A stretch of 64,000 bases of DNA from Candidatus Desulfosporosinus nitrosoreducens. Its GTDB lineage: Bacteria > Bacillota > Desulfitobacteriia > Desulfitobacteriales > Desulfitobacteriaceae. The position numbers and the translations under genes were made by a program. The stretch covers positions 1 through 64,000 of the forward strand of contig NZ_JAVHUW010000033.1 in assembly GCF_030954495.1 (NCBI RefSeq), in the 5' to 3' direction. Positions 34,009 through 43,133 of this stretch are shown here, in pieces. The notes under the pieces were generated by a model, which saw only the letters and a program-made list of their open reading frames with translations, did no database searches and was not told the DNA's origin. The first letter of the stretch is position 1. Each line of letters opens with the position of its first letter.

Positions 34009-34138
34009 TAAAGAAGACTTGATTCAGGTGGAGTTTTAACTCCATCTGAATCTTAGTCGCACTTATCCAGGGACTAATCCGCTCTTAACTCACCGCTTGC
34101 CGAAGCGGGAGTCTTAGAGCGGATTAGTCAGCGAATAA
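34009..34138 (+). repeat. 130-bp repeat family, copy D (most symmetric)
   Basis: Full copy. Hairpin 1 at 34021-34052 is as in copy A. Hairpin 2 extends to GACTAATCCGCTCT against AGAGCGGATTAGTC with an inner GCTT-GCCG-AAGC stem, more fully paired than in copy A, which has GACTTAGCCGCTC in the left arm. It is the only copy not directly behind a gene; it lies upstream of the small XRE gene. Confidence 0.9.
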
Positions 34139-34438
34139 ACCGTGAGTTTTACAGCGTCGTTGAAAAGTATGACTTATAGTGTTAGAATTAGCTAAATGAT
34201 GTTGTTTTTTGCCTTTTTAGGCAATTTTCATGAGGATTGTTTATTTGCCTCCAATGAAAACGGGGGGTTTGGGAAAACTCTTTTAAGACCGACAGAATTG
34301 CTACTCTAAGCAACAATTTATTGTAGTATATGCGAACAAAGAGGGGGCTAATCAATGAATTGGTTATTGGAACGGGGCAATCAAATCTAACCGTAGGACT
34401 GGCGGATTAACTAATCACACCAAAATGGAGGTTCACTT
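34139..34438 (+). promoter_or_regulatory. Leader of the unknown protein/diguanylate cyclase pair
   Basis: About 300 bases upstream of 34439. It contains a short hairpin in GCCTTTTTAGGC and a mini-ORF at 34355-34390 (listed separately). No promoter can be fixed with confidence. Confidence 0.3.
34355..34390 (+). CDS. Possible 11-residue leader peptide
   Basis: ATG 34355 follows GAGGGGG by 7 bases and encodes MNWLLERGNQI before TAA, 48 bases upstream of the next gene. The ribosome-binding site is as good as those of the real genes here, which is why it is listed. It may be a leader peptide or chance. Confidence 0.35.
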   Translation: MNWLLERGNQI

Positions 34439-34786
34439 GTGAACGTTATGAAGGAAGCCAAAAAAGCAGAAATACAAATGCATTTGACTGAATTTGAAAT
34501 GCCACCTATGCAAGATGTTGTCATCGTAGGTCGTAATGCACCTATAGGCCCGGAAGCCTTGAAAAGGATGGTTGATGTTCTTAGTCCGGATCAATACAAG
34601 ATTATTAAGGTTGACCATCCGATCATTGAGGCTTTGGTGATACGCAATGCTCTTATGAATATGATTCCTGAAGAAAAACTACGGGATTTTATTTTAGATG
34701 AGGGGGAAAAGATTGTTGATGCAAGCACAATCATCAAAGCTCATGTCAATATAACTGTGCATGTTAGCAAATCTATCGACTTATGA
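34439..34786 (+). CDS. Conserved-looking protein of unknown function coupled to a GGDEF gene
   Basis: A 115-residue soluble protein I do not recognise. It contains DVVIVGRNAPIGPEALKRMV, a central MIPEEKLRDFILDEGEKIVD, and a beta-rich end (AHVNITVHVSKS). There is no membrane segment or cysteine motif. GTG 34439 lies 7 bases after GGAGG. Its TGA overlaps the ATG of the CBS-GGDEF gene (ATGA), so the two are translationally coupled and probably work together in cyclic-di-GMP signalling. Confidence 0.7.
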   Translation: MNVMKEAKKAEIQMHLTEFEMPPMQDVVIVGRNAPIGPEALKRMVDVLSPDQYKIIKVDHPIIEALVIRNALMNMIPEEKLRDFILDEGEKIVDASTIIKAHVNITVHVSKSIDL

Positions 34787-35646
34787 TAAATATAAAACGA
34801 GTTGCCAATATTTATTCTAAGGAATTTTTTGCGGTGAATGTTTTGGATGGGGTCTCCAAGGCAAGATCATTATTATCGGAAATGGACCATGGCTGTTTTC
34901 CGGTTATGGATGAAGGGAATCTTGTTGGCATAATTACATACAAGGATCTGCTAAGAACGCATCCTAATCGAATCATTGCCGACGTGATTGGAGAAGAACC
35001 CATTATTGTTCCTGCTGAAATGCCACTTTGGCAGGCGAAAGAACTTTTTGATGAGAAGACCAGGCTGGATGTCTTTATAGTAGAAGATGAAGGCAGGTTA
35101 TCCGGTATATTAACTCGGAACATGCTCAAAATACAGCTGGGGTCCCATATTGATTTGCTGACAGGGCTTTATAGAAGTGATTATATATATTATCACGGTG
35201 TACGGCTTCTGGAAAAAAAGCAGGAAATTTGTATCATTTTTTTTGATATCAACAATTTTGGCTTTATTGATAAAACCTATGGTCATACGGTTGGAGACAT
35301 CATTTTAGTCGAAGTGAGCAGATTGTTAAAAGAAAATATTCCTTCGAAAGCTTTTCTGTGCCGTTTTGGTGGAGATGAATTTGCGGTTTTATTGCCGGCA
35401 CACTTGGATGACGGCACAGGTTTAGCTTATCGCCTAGCGAACATCATAGACAATCATAGTTATGTTCATGACATCATAATTAGCGTTTCTGCCGGGGTGA
35501 TTGGGGGACGCCGGCATGAAGAGCGTGCTGATGACCCATGGAATACCATGGAGCAATTGATTAATATTGCGAGCTTAAGGTCAACAGAAGCTAAAAAGAT
35601 AAACGCTAAACTTTCCGTGGCTAAGATTGAAGACGGAATTGCTTAG
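34783..35646 (+). CDS. CBS-domain diguanylate cyclase
   Basis: A 287-residue cytoplasmic protein: a CBS pair (about 1-120; SLLSEMDHGCFPVMDEGNLV, then IITYKDLL; second repeat IVEDEGRLSGILTRNML) followed by GGDEF (about 125-280). The catalytic RFGGDEFAVLL is intact, as is the preceding DINNFGFIDKTYGHTVGD. There is no RxxD inhibitory site before GGDEF, so feedback inhibition may be absent. CBS pairs usually bind adenine nucleotides, suggesting synthesis of cyclic-di-GMP under nucleotide control. Start ATG overlaps the upstream stop. Closed by a strong terminator. Confidence 0.88.
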   Translation: MINIKRVANIYSKEFFAVNVLDGVSKARSLLSEMDHGCFPVMDEGNLVGIITYKDLLRTHPNRIIADVIGEEPIIVPAEMPLWQAKELFDEKTRLDVFIVEDEGRLSGILTRNMLKIQLGSHIDLLTGLYRSDYIYYHGVRLLEKKQEICIIFFDINNFGFIDKTYGHTVGDIILVEVSRLLKENIPSKAFLCRFGGDEFAVLLPAHLDDGTGLAYRLANIIDNHSYVHDIIISVSAGVIGGRRHEERADDPWNTMEQLINIASLRSTEAKKINAKLSVAKIEDGIA

Positions 35647-35794
35647 CAGCCAAAGGCTGTGAATTGACTGGATTCGCCGGCAAACTGACGTTTATTTTAA
35701 TCGCCTGCTTAATTATAGAAGTCAGTTCATGAATTTCTCTTATAACTGAGTTTGAATAAACAGTTGTTTGATGTCCGATGGATTATTGATTGCT

Positions 35795-35837
35795 GCATAA
35801 AAAAGGCCCTTCAGATAGCGAAGGGCCTTTTTTATGC
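35795..35837 (+). terminator. Strong intrinsic terminator
   Basis: 18-bp perfect arms (GCATAAAAAAGGCCCTTC and complement), 7-base loop, T-run inside the right arm. It ends the CBS-GGDEF operon. The rest of the 35647-36116 gap shows no supported gene. Confidence 0.88.
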
Positions 35838-36116
35838 TCGGAATATGGTATATTACGGAGATAGTGGATAGTGTAGCTCTGAAAAGAGAAAGTATTGCAG
35901 CCTGAGAGAAGTATAGAGAGAATTAAACCGATTTTACCGGGATGTTGGGGCTTTGAAAAGAACCTTTCAAAGGGAATGGTTGAGAAAGGAGGTTAAAGTT
36001 AACTAATGAAATTAATGTCAAATAAAAAACAAACAAGATAATATCGGAAAAGGGCCCGGGGGTTCTTCTTCGTGTTTATTTTTTGATGTATTTCTCAATC
36101 ATAAGAATATAACATA

Positions 36117-36141
36117 AAGTCCTCGGTTTGGCCGAGGGCTT
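36117..36141 (+). terminator. Intrinsic terminator-like hairpin
   Basis: AAGtCCTCGG and CCGAGGgCTT arms, followed by ACTTTTTAG. It lies 50 bases before the Spo0E-like gene; what it terminates is unclear, as no gene ends just upstream. Confidence 0.6.
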
Positions 36142-36193
36142 ACTTTTTAGACTCGCTATTCCACCCACTTTAGCGATTGGAGGGATGGGATTA

Positions 36194-36370
36194 TTGAAGT
36201 CTGAAATAGAAGAACTATTAAAACGCATCGAGGAATTACGGTTGAAGATGATTAGGATAAAAGAGGGCAAAGCATTTTCAGATCCGGAAGTCTTAGCTGC
36301 GAGTCAAGATTTGGATGCTGTTTTAGATGATTATCAGGAAATGCTTTTAAACATGTCTGAAAAGGATTAA
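36194..36370 (+). CDS. Spo0E-like phosphatase of Spo0A~P
   Basis: A 58-residue helical-hairpin protein. It has the Spo0E signature SQDLDAVLDDYQ in its second helix, preceded by a first amphipathic helix (EIEELLKRIEELRLKM). Family members dephosphorylate Spo0A~P and so delay sporulation. TTG 36194, 9 bases after GGAGGG, gives the family-sized product; the longer frame from 36128 is not supported. Function is inferred from the motif. Confidence 0.8.
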   Translation: MKSEIEELLKRIEELRLKMIRIKEGKAFSDPEVLAASQDLDAVLDDYQEMLLNMSEKD

Positions 36371-36847
36371 GAACTAAGGGGTCCGCAGTGGTTTTTGCCG
36401 CTGGGGGCCTCCCCGGATTTAAAAAGTACGTTTTAAGCGACTGCTGATAGTTAAATAAAGAAAACTTTTTGTCATTATGGCAAGTGGATTTTTTTTCGGC
36501 TGACATCTTTCACCTTACTTCGCAAGAAAGATTATGATAATTTAGTAGCAGATGTTGTGACTTAGAGCTAAAGAGTCCTTGCGAGGTTTATCTAAGCCGA
36601 AAGAAGATCATTAATTCCCCTCACGTTTTTTCTTGCTTTAGGGCGGTGAGGCTGATGATTCTGGCATTTTGAAGTAAAGTGCCTGTGAATGTTCCTTGGA
36701 CCACTTAAAAATAAGGAAGGCAATAACGCTGGTAAAGAGGAATTTTTAAGTGTTTGAGGAATATTCATTGTGGGTAACAATAAGGGAAGAACTTTGGGCG
36801 GTACATGATAAGGGAACTTACTAAAATAATTAGGATGGGAGACAAAT
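36371..36847. other. Gene-free stretch
   Basis: About 480 bases with scattered short frames but none having a ribosome-binding site and coding character. A minus-strand frame at 36592-36780 was considered and rejected. No terminator with a T-run is obvious. Confidence 0.4.
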
Positions 36848-37138
36848 ATGAATTGGAATTATGAAAATAGGCGTATATACTGTGCCGATGAAAACGGTGA
36901 ACTACTGTGCGAAACTACTTTTGTTCGGAAGGAAGACGGAGAATTAAATATTGATCATACTTATGTGAATCCAAATATGAGAGGACAGGGCCTGGCTGGT
37001 AAAATGATGGCTGTAGTAGCCGAGTATTTAAAGAAAAACGGTCTGAAAGCTTCGGCGACGTGTTCTTACGCCAATACTTGGCTGAAACGACATGAAGAAT
37101 TGTATCCGGAGATACTTTCACAGGATATGAAGGACTAA
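36848..37138 (+). CDS. Small GNAT-type N-acetyltransferase (YjdJ/COG2388-like)
   Basis: A 96-residue GNAT-like protein with the acetyl-CoA loop VNPNMRGQGLAGKMMAVVAEYL and the end YANTWLKRHEELYP, typical of the very short COG2388 group. Substrate unknown. ATG 36848 follows GATGGGAG. Confidence 0.78.
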   Translation: MNWNYENRRIYCADENGELLCETTFVRKEDGELNIDHTYVNPNMRGQGLAGKMMAVVAEYLKKNGLKASATCSYANTWLKRHEELYPEILSQDMKD

Positions 37139-37243
37139 ACTGTTGCCTCTAAAATTGATGTAAAACATTAGTCCGACAAGCCCTGCACCAAATACCATTT
37201 GCCTATAAACTGTTCATTATCTATCCAGCCCCACCGACTATAA

Positions 37244-37272
37244 CCTCCCTTTGCTACTTCGGCAAAGGGAGG
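37244..37272. terminator. Hairpin after the GNAT gene
   Basis: CCTCCCTTTGC and GCAAAGGGAGG pair around a 7-base loop; the following bases (TCGTTGTG) are a weak T tract. A related hairpin follows polC at 42024-42063. The remaining gap up to 37549 also has a CCTATAAT/ATTATAGG stem near 37470-37494. Confidence 0.6.
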
Positions 37273-37549
37273 TCGTTGTGTTAATAATTATACGTTTAAG
37301 CAGGGGGCTATTATATTTTTCATCTGCGACCTTTTATTTGAACCTGGAAATGTGATAAAGTTTCTGTGACAGACTATTAGTATAGCAATTGATTCAAGTG
37401 AAAACTGGAATAATGAAAAAAACACCGTTAGTTGGTATAATAGTACCTTAAGGTCCATTAGGCTAATGGCCTATAATTGCCTGCGATTATAGGTCCTCTT
37501 ATGAGATGATTCGATTAGCAAAAAAATTTCGGGGAGAACTTGGGATAAT

Positions 37550-40500
37550 ATGAAAAGAATAAATGAAATTTTTAGCGATTATGAGGCAAGGGGCAATATA
37601 AATACTGCGATTGTGGAAGCTGTGGTTTTGAACAAACACACAAAAACTTTAGAGATGAAAATCAGCTCTGATAAATATATAGAAATTAAAGAGATCGATA
37701 GCATTAACAGCTTTATAAAAGAAAGGCTGGCCCTAAACGATTCAATAATTACAATAAAGTATACAATGGAGACTATAAGAAAACCAATAGAGGAAGAACT
37801 TAAAACTATTATAGTTTTGCTGGCGGATAAAAATCCGGTGTTAAAGTCAGCTCTGAATAACAGCGAGTATGAAATAACCAAAGGTAATACAATAGATTTT
37901 AAATTTAAAATAGGAATTGCTTACTTGTTAAAAGCTAAAGGTTATGACAAGCTAATTCACGATACCATAAAAAGCCTTTATGGTACATCGTATCAAATAA
38001 ATTTTGTTGATGATGTTAGCGGTGAAGAGTCAATAAGACTACAAGAGGATACATATCTCAAGGAAATGTTGCTTCTGCAAAAGGAAATTAGGGAGCCTCA
38101 AAGTAATAACATCCCTAGAGTGCCTGAAGAAGTTCGAGAGACAACGCAAGAAATTAAAGCAAAAACTGACGGAAAAAGGGACAATGCCTCCTTAATATTA
38201 GGAAGAAACGCTAACATTAAGGACCACGTTATTAAAATTACCGATATTACTCCCGATGAGGGTAAGGTGGCTCTGGAAGGCGAATTATCCAATATAGAGT
38301 CCAAGGAATTAAGAAGCGGCAAAATATTAATTTCCTTTGATTTATATGACGGCTCAAGTTCTCTGACCTGTAAGACTTTCATCAAAGCCGGTGAAGATAG
38401 TGAAGTATTAGCCAGGCTTAAAAAGGCCAAGGGAGTCAGGCTTTCAGGAAATGCCGGGTACAGCAAGTTTTCCGGGGAAGTTGAACTTATTGCCAATACT
38501 ATAGTGGAAACAGAAGGCATGAGGAAGACTAAGAGGCTGGATAAGGCTGAGGTAAAGCGGGTAGAATTGCACATGCATACCCAGATGAGTCAGATGGATG
38601 CTATGACCAGTGCTACCGATTTAATTAAACGAGCCATGAGCTGGGGGATGAAGTCTATTGCCATAACGGATCACGGAGTGGTGCAGTCCTTTCCTGAGGC
38701 CTATAAGCTCGTTGGCAGAGATAATCCTAACATGAAAATTATATATGGAATAGAGGCCTATCTGGCGCCGGATAAAAGACCGTCCGTGACAAATTCCAAG
38801 GGACAGAGCATTGATACCACTTATTGTGTATTGGATTTAGAAACTACGGGGTTTTCACCTGTTACAGAGAAAATTACTGAAATAGGAATCATGAAACTTA
38901 AAGATGGAAAGGTAATCGATCAATTCAGCTGCTTTGTAGACCCTGAAAAGCCTATTCCCGCAAGGGTTGTAGAGGTTACCAATATAACCGATGAGATGGT
39001 AAAAGGCTCTGAAATTATAGAACATGTATTTCCTAAAATACTGGATTTTATTGAAGGAAGTGTGCTGGTTGCTCATAATGCGGAATTTGATATGGGCTTC
39101 TTAAAGCACAATGCTAAGGTTTTGGGCTATGACTTCGATTACACTTATTTGGATACCTTGTCCTTGGCCAAGGAGCTTTTCCCTGATTTTAAAACATATA
39201 AATTAGGGAGAATAGCCAAAAATCTTGGGATAAAGGTAGAGGTTGCCCACAGAGCGTTAGATGACGTAGATACCACTGTTAAGGTCTTTAAGGTCATGCT
39301 GGAAAAGCTAAAGCAAAGAGGCGCGGAAGTCCTTGAGGATATAGACCGATACAGCCACGATGAACAAGCCAAGAAGGAAGCATATAAAAAGCTTAAAACC
39401 TATCACGCCATAATATTGGCCAAAGACTATGCGGGCTTAAAGAATTTATATAAACTGGTTTCCTATTCCCACTTGGATTATTTTTATAAAAAACCACGCA
39501 TATTAAAAAGTCTTTATAAAAAATACTCTGAAGGTTTAATTCTTGGCAGCGCCTGTAGTGAGGGAGAGCTTTACCAAGCAATATTACTCGGCAAATCTGA
39601 TGAAGAAATCGAGGCTATTGCTGAAGAATATGATTATTTAGAGATCCAGCCTTTGGGCAATAATGATTATTTAGTAAGAACAGAGCAGGTGCCGGGTAAA
39701 GACTATTTAAAAGAAATTAATAAAAAAATTGTTGCTCTTGGTGAAAAGCTAAACAAGCCGGTAGTAGCCACAGGAGATGTTCACTTCATGGACCCGGAAG
39801 ATGAGATCTACAGGCGCATCCTGGAAGCCGGCCAAGGATTTAAAGATGCGGATAATCAGGCGCCTCTATATTTAAAAACGACAGAGGAGATGCTTAGGGA
39901 ATTTTCCTATTTAGGAGAAGGAAAAGCCTATGAGGTAGTAGTAACAAACACCAATTTGATATCTGATATGTGTGAACCTATCAGTCCTATTTCATCGGAA
40001 AAATGCCCGCCCCATATCGAAGGCTGCGAACAAACCATTAAGGACATTGCCTTTGGCAAGGCCCATGAGCTTTATGGAGATCCTTTGCCGGAAATTGTCC
40101 AGCAAAGGCTTGATAAGGAACTGGATTCCATCATTAAAAACGGTTTTTCCGTAATGTATATCATTGCGCAAAAGCTAGTGTGGAAATCTAATGAGGATGG
40201 CTATCTGGTTGGCTCCAGGGGTTCTGTTGGTTCCTCTGTCGTAGCTTATATGACCGGTATAACGGAAGTAAACGCTTTGCCCGCTCATTACAGGTGCCCC
40301 AACTGTAAGTACTCGGATTTTTCCGATTGTGGCTATAAAATCGGCTTTGACTTGCCGGATAAGGTTTGCCCTGTTTGCGGAGAAAAGCTGGCTAAGGATG
40401 GCATAGATATTCCTTTTGAAACCTTTTTAGGCTTCAATGGTGATAAGGAGCCGGATATCGACTTAAATTTCTCGGGAGAGTATCAGGCCAAAGCCCATAA

Positions 40501-41896
40501 ATATACGGAAGTTATCTTCGGCAAAGGTACAACGTTTAAAGCCGGAACTATAGGTACCATCGCTGAAAAGACAGCCTTTGGCTACGTAAAAAAGTATTTT
40601 GAGGAGAAGAACCGTACAACCAATAAAGCCGAAGTTATCAGAATCTCTAAAGGCTGCACAGGTATTAAAAGAACTACAGGACAACATCCGGGTGGGATCA
40701 TCGTAGTGCCGAAAGGGCGGGAAATTTTTGAATTTTGCCCGGTACAGCATCCGGCGGATGATTCCAATTCGGATATCATAACAACACATTTTGACTATCA
40801 CTCTATTGATCAGAATCTTTTAAAGCTGGATATCCTGGGTCATGATGATCCTACGGTTATAAGAATGCTTCAGGATATCACAGGAGTAGACCCTCAAAAG
40901 ATCCCTATGGATGATAAAGAGACGATGTCAATATTTTCAGCCACGGAAGTCCTAGGGGTAACTCCAGAGCAGATAAATTCTAAAGTAGGAACCTTTGGGA
41001 TTCCCGAGTTTGGTACTAAGTTTGTAAGGGGAATGCTTTTAGATACAAGGCCCACGGCTTTCACCGATTTAATATGCATATCGGGACTTTCCCATGGTAC
41101 GGATGTTTGGCTGGGGAATGCCAAAGACTTAATTGATGCGGGAACAGTTACTTTAAGTGAAGCAGTATGTACCCGAGATGATATTATGATTTACCTTATT
41201 AAAAAAGGGTTGCCGCCCAACACTGCGTTTAAGATTATGGAGCTGGTTCGCAAAGGAAAGGCTTTAAAGGACCCTGAAAAATGGGCTGAATATGAAGCAG
41301 TGATGAGAAAGCATGATGTACCGGAATGGTATATTGATTCCTGCAGAAAAATTAAATACATGTTTCCCAAGGCTCATGCTGCGGCTTACGTAATGATGGC
41401 TTTCAGAATTGCCTGGTTTAAGGTGCACATACCTAAAGCTTATTACGCGGCCTACTTCACCATCAGAGCAAAGGCTTTTGACGCCGAATTTATGATATTT
41501 GGCAAAGAAAAGGTTAGAGCAAAGATGAAAGAAATTGAAATGCTGGGAAACCAGGCCACTCCTAAGGATAAGGATATGTATGAAGACTTGGAACTGGTTG
41601 TGGAAATGTACGAAAGGGGCTTCAAATTCCTGCCTATCGATTTATACAAATCTCACGCCACAAAGTTCCAAGTTGAAGAGGATGGGTTAAGACCGCCCAT
41701 AAACAGTATATCCGGAATGGGAACCGTCGCGGCAGAAGGTGTATTCAGCGCTGCCCAGGAAAAGCCTTTCAATTCAGTAGAGGATATAAAGAAACGGGCT
41801 AAAATAGGGAATTCTGCTATAGATATGCTTAGAGGGTTTGGTTGTTTAAAAGGTCTTCCTGAAAGTGATCAATTAAGTCTTTTTGATGTAATCTAA
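37550..41896 (+). CDS. polC: DNA polymerase III alpha subunit, Gram-positive PolC type
   Basis: A 1448-residue replicative polymerase with integral proofreading. Order: N-terminal domain; OB fold (about 225-320); PHP part 1 with VELHMHTQMSQMDAM near 340; DEDDh exonuclease starting VLDLETTGF near 425 and ending with HRALDDVDTT; PHP part 2; polymerase. The zinc-binding cysteines CPNCKYS...CPVCGE lie near 915-945. The catalytic motif PDIDLNFSGEYQ is near 967. It ends with SDQLSLFDVI as usual, so it is complete. Unlike most Firmicutes, there is no rimP/proS/rseP neighbourhood; the gene stands alone. ATG 37550 follows GGGGAG at a wide spacing. Confidence 0.95.
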   Translation: MKRINEIFSDYEARGNINTAIVEAVVLNKHTKTLEMKISSDKYIEIKEIDSINSFIKERLALNDSIITIKYTMETIRKPIEEELKTIIVLLADKNPVLKSALNNSEYEITKGNTIDFKFKIGIAYLLKAKGYDKLIHDTIKSLYGTSYQINFVDDVSGEESIRLQEDTYLKEMLLLQKEIREPQSNNIPRVPEEVRETTQEIKAKTDGKRDNASLILGRNANIKDHVIKITDITPDEGKVALEGELSNIESKELRSGKILISFDLYDGSSSLTCKTFIKAGEDSEVLARLKKAKGVRLSGNAGYSKFSGEVELIANTIVETEGMRKTKRLDKAEVKRVELHMHTQMSQMDAMTSATDLIKRAMSWGMKSIAITDHGVVQSFPEAYKLVGRDNPNMKIIYGIEAYLAPDKRPSVTNSKGQSIDTTYCVLDLETTGFSPVTEKITEIGIMKLKDGKVIDQFSCFVDPEKPIPARVVEVTNITDEMVKGSEIIEHVFPKILDFIEGSVLVAHNAEFDMGFLKHNAKVLGYDFDYTYLDTLSLAKELFPDFKTYKLGRIAKNLGIKVEVAHRALDDVDTTVKVFKVMLEKLKQRGAEVLEDIDRYSHDEQAKKEAYKKLKTYHAIILAKDYAGLKNLYKLVSYSHLDYFYKKPRILKSLYKKYSEGLILGSACSEGELYQAILLGKSDEEIEAIAEEYDYLEIQPLGNNDYLVRTEQVPGKDYLKEINKKIVALGEKLNKPVVATGDVHFMDPEDEIYRRILEAGQGFKDADNQAPLYLKTTEEMLREFSYLGEGKAYEVVVTNTNLISDMCEPISPISSEKCPPHIEGCEQTIKDIAFGKAHELYGDPLPEIVQQRLDKELDSIIKNGFSVMYIIAQKLVWKSNEDGYLVGSRGSVGSSVVAYMTGITEVNALPAHYRCPNCKYSDFSDCGYKIGFDLPDKVCPVCGEKLAKDGIDIPFETFLGFNGDKEPDIDLNFSGEYQAKAHKYTEVIFGKGTTFKAGTIGTIAEKTAFGYVKKYFEEKNRTTNKAEVIRISKGCTGIKRTTGQHPGGIIVVPKGREIFEFCPVQHPADDSNSDIITTHFDYHSIDQNLLKLDILGHDDPTVIRMLQDITGVDPQKIPMDDKETMSIFSATEVLGVTPEQINSKVGTFGIPEFGTKFVRGMLLDTRPTAFTDLICISGLSHGTDVWLGNAKDLIDAGTVTLSEAVCTRDDIMIYLIKKGLPPNTAFKIMELVRKGKALKDPEKWAEYEAVMRKHDVPEWYIDSCRKIKYMFPKAHAAAYVMMAFRIAWFKVHIPKAYYAAYFTIRAKAFDAEFMIFGKEKVRAKMKEIEMLGNQATPKDKDMYEDLELVVEMYERGFKFLPIDLYKSHATKFQVEEDGLRPPINSISGMGTVAAEGVFSAAQEKPFNSVEDIKKRAKIGNSAIDMLRGFGCLKGLPESDQLSLFDVI

Positions 41897-42023
41897 GGAG
41901 TAAAAAGCGCGTTTTTGTAAACCTTCACATTTTTTGTCCAGACTGTCCATATCCTCAGTTTGCCGTATTTTGCTTTTACGTGGATTTCCCAAAAGAACAG
42001 GAAATGTTTAAAGCCTATAATCA

Positions 42024-42063
42024 AACGACTTCTCTTTGCTGGTCTCAACAAAGGGAGGTCGTT
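42024..42063 (+). terminator. Intrinsic terminator of polC
   Basis: AACGACTTCTCTTTG pairs with CAAAGGGAGGTCGTT (with wobble pairs) around a 10-base loop, followed by TTGTTAAC. The rest of the gap to 42351 is AT-rich and shows no gene. Confidence 0.7.
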
Positions 42064-42351
42064 TTGTTAACATTTGTTTAGAAAGAATTCCAAATTTGAG
42101 TTACCCCTCAAATACAAGAGTCTTATAATCAGGGCAGAAATTTACCGAATCATGGGGAAATTTTTAATAGTGCCTTTTTTCGCTATATTTTGCAATTGTT
42201 TAGGGATATAGTTATTGGAAACGGGGAAATATTTACTCTTTTTTTACCAGGCTTAGTCTAATATTAGCTTCTGACTAGCCAAAACGGGTTATGTCTAAAT
42301 GAGAAGGCCTCTATATGTTTTGCCGGCTATAGAGTGTGGAATGGATGAGTT

Positions 42352-42795
42352 ATGCCAGTGGAGTACAGAGATGCTGTTAGATGTACATTATGCGCAGGCA
42401 AATGTTGCCGTCTTTACATAAAAAAGTGTGAGGGTGGACAAATGCCCGATTACATCAACTATTCCAATGATAATATTCTGGACGGTTCCGAAAATTTTTC
42501 CCATTACTTCCAAAACAGTGTCTGGTATTTACAAAAAGACCGGTTTAACATAGAACCGCGATATGATGTTCTTGAGGCTTATAGTGCTTGGATCGATACT
42601 TACATTTACGATGACTGTTCAGTCAGGAAAATACGGGCCCTGAGATATCTTAAAGAACTGGATGACCGGGGCATCAATATAGGTTATTGTGCTTACTGGA
42701 CGAAGGAAGACGGCTGCATAATTGCCTGGGAGAAGCGTCCGGATATTTGCAAAGAACATAGGTGTCAGGAATGGATTAATAAAGAGGATAAATAA
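42352..42795 (+). CDS. YkgJ-like cysteine-cluster protein
   Basis: A 147-residue soluble protein with an N-terminal CTLCAGKCC cluster and a C-terminal CAYWTKEDGC...RPDICKEHRC set. This arrangement is that of the YkgJ/UPF0153 family, which probably binds zinc or an iron-sulfur centre. Function unknown. ATG 42352; a GGATGAG lies just upstream. Followed by a terminator. Confidence 0.62.
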   Translation: MPVEYRDAVRCTLCAGKCCRLYIKKCEGGQMPDYINYSNDNILDGSENFSHYFQNSVWYLQKDRFNIEPRYDVLEAYSAWIDTYIYDDCSVRKIRALRYLKELDDRGINIGYCAYWTKEDGCIIAWEKRPDICKEHRCQEWINKEDK

Positions 42796-42843
42796 CTAAA
42801 CTAAGAGTGGAGTGGAACAAATGAATAGACAAACATTAAAGTA

Positions 42844-42865
42844 GGCTAGGACTAATCTCCTAGTC
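42844..42865 (+). terminator. Intrinsic terminator
   Basis: GGCTAGGA pairs with TCCTAGTC (one G-T pair), followed by TTTCTTATTTTTA. The remaining gap to 43133 is AT-rich without recognised elements; the kdp promoter should lie here or upstream of 43486. Confidence 0.65.
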
Positions 42866-43133
42866 TTTCTTATTTTTATTGAACTCTTAAAAGATTAGTT
42901 TATGGCTGGTTAAACCTCTTGGATAGCGTTAGCTGTAAATGTTTTTCTTTTATTAATGCAAGCGCAGGTATGAGATTGTATTTTACAAAATTTTTACTTT
43001 TTATTTATGGATTAAGGATTATTTTTAATGGCAATTTTACAGAACATGGAATTATACTAACGTTAAATTAAAGAAACATCTTATGAAAAATAGAAGCGGA
43101 ATTAATTAGTTAAAAATTAAAATTTGAGAGGGG

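Noticed and set aside
35650..35790. Protein-like minus-strand reading (EIHELTSIIKQAIKI) after the GGDEF gene
   Set aside because: No start codon or ribosome-binding site and stops close by; at most a decayed fragment, too weak to list.
36006..36041. 11-codon frame after an AAAGGAGG at about 35986
   Set aside because: The spacing to ATG is about 13 bases, too long, and the peptide is AT-driven (MKLMSNKKQTR).
36592..36780. 62-codon minus-strand frame in the gap after the Spo0E-like gene
   Set aside because: No ribosome-binding site and low-complexity composition (many Pro, Leu, Ser); no neighbour to support it.
42890..43130. Possible cyclic-di-AMP (ydaO-type) riboswitch before kdp
   Set aside because: Expected because kdp genes are often controlled this way, but none of the conserved sequence blocks is visible.
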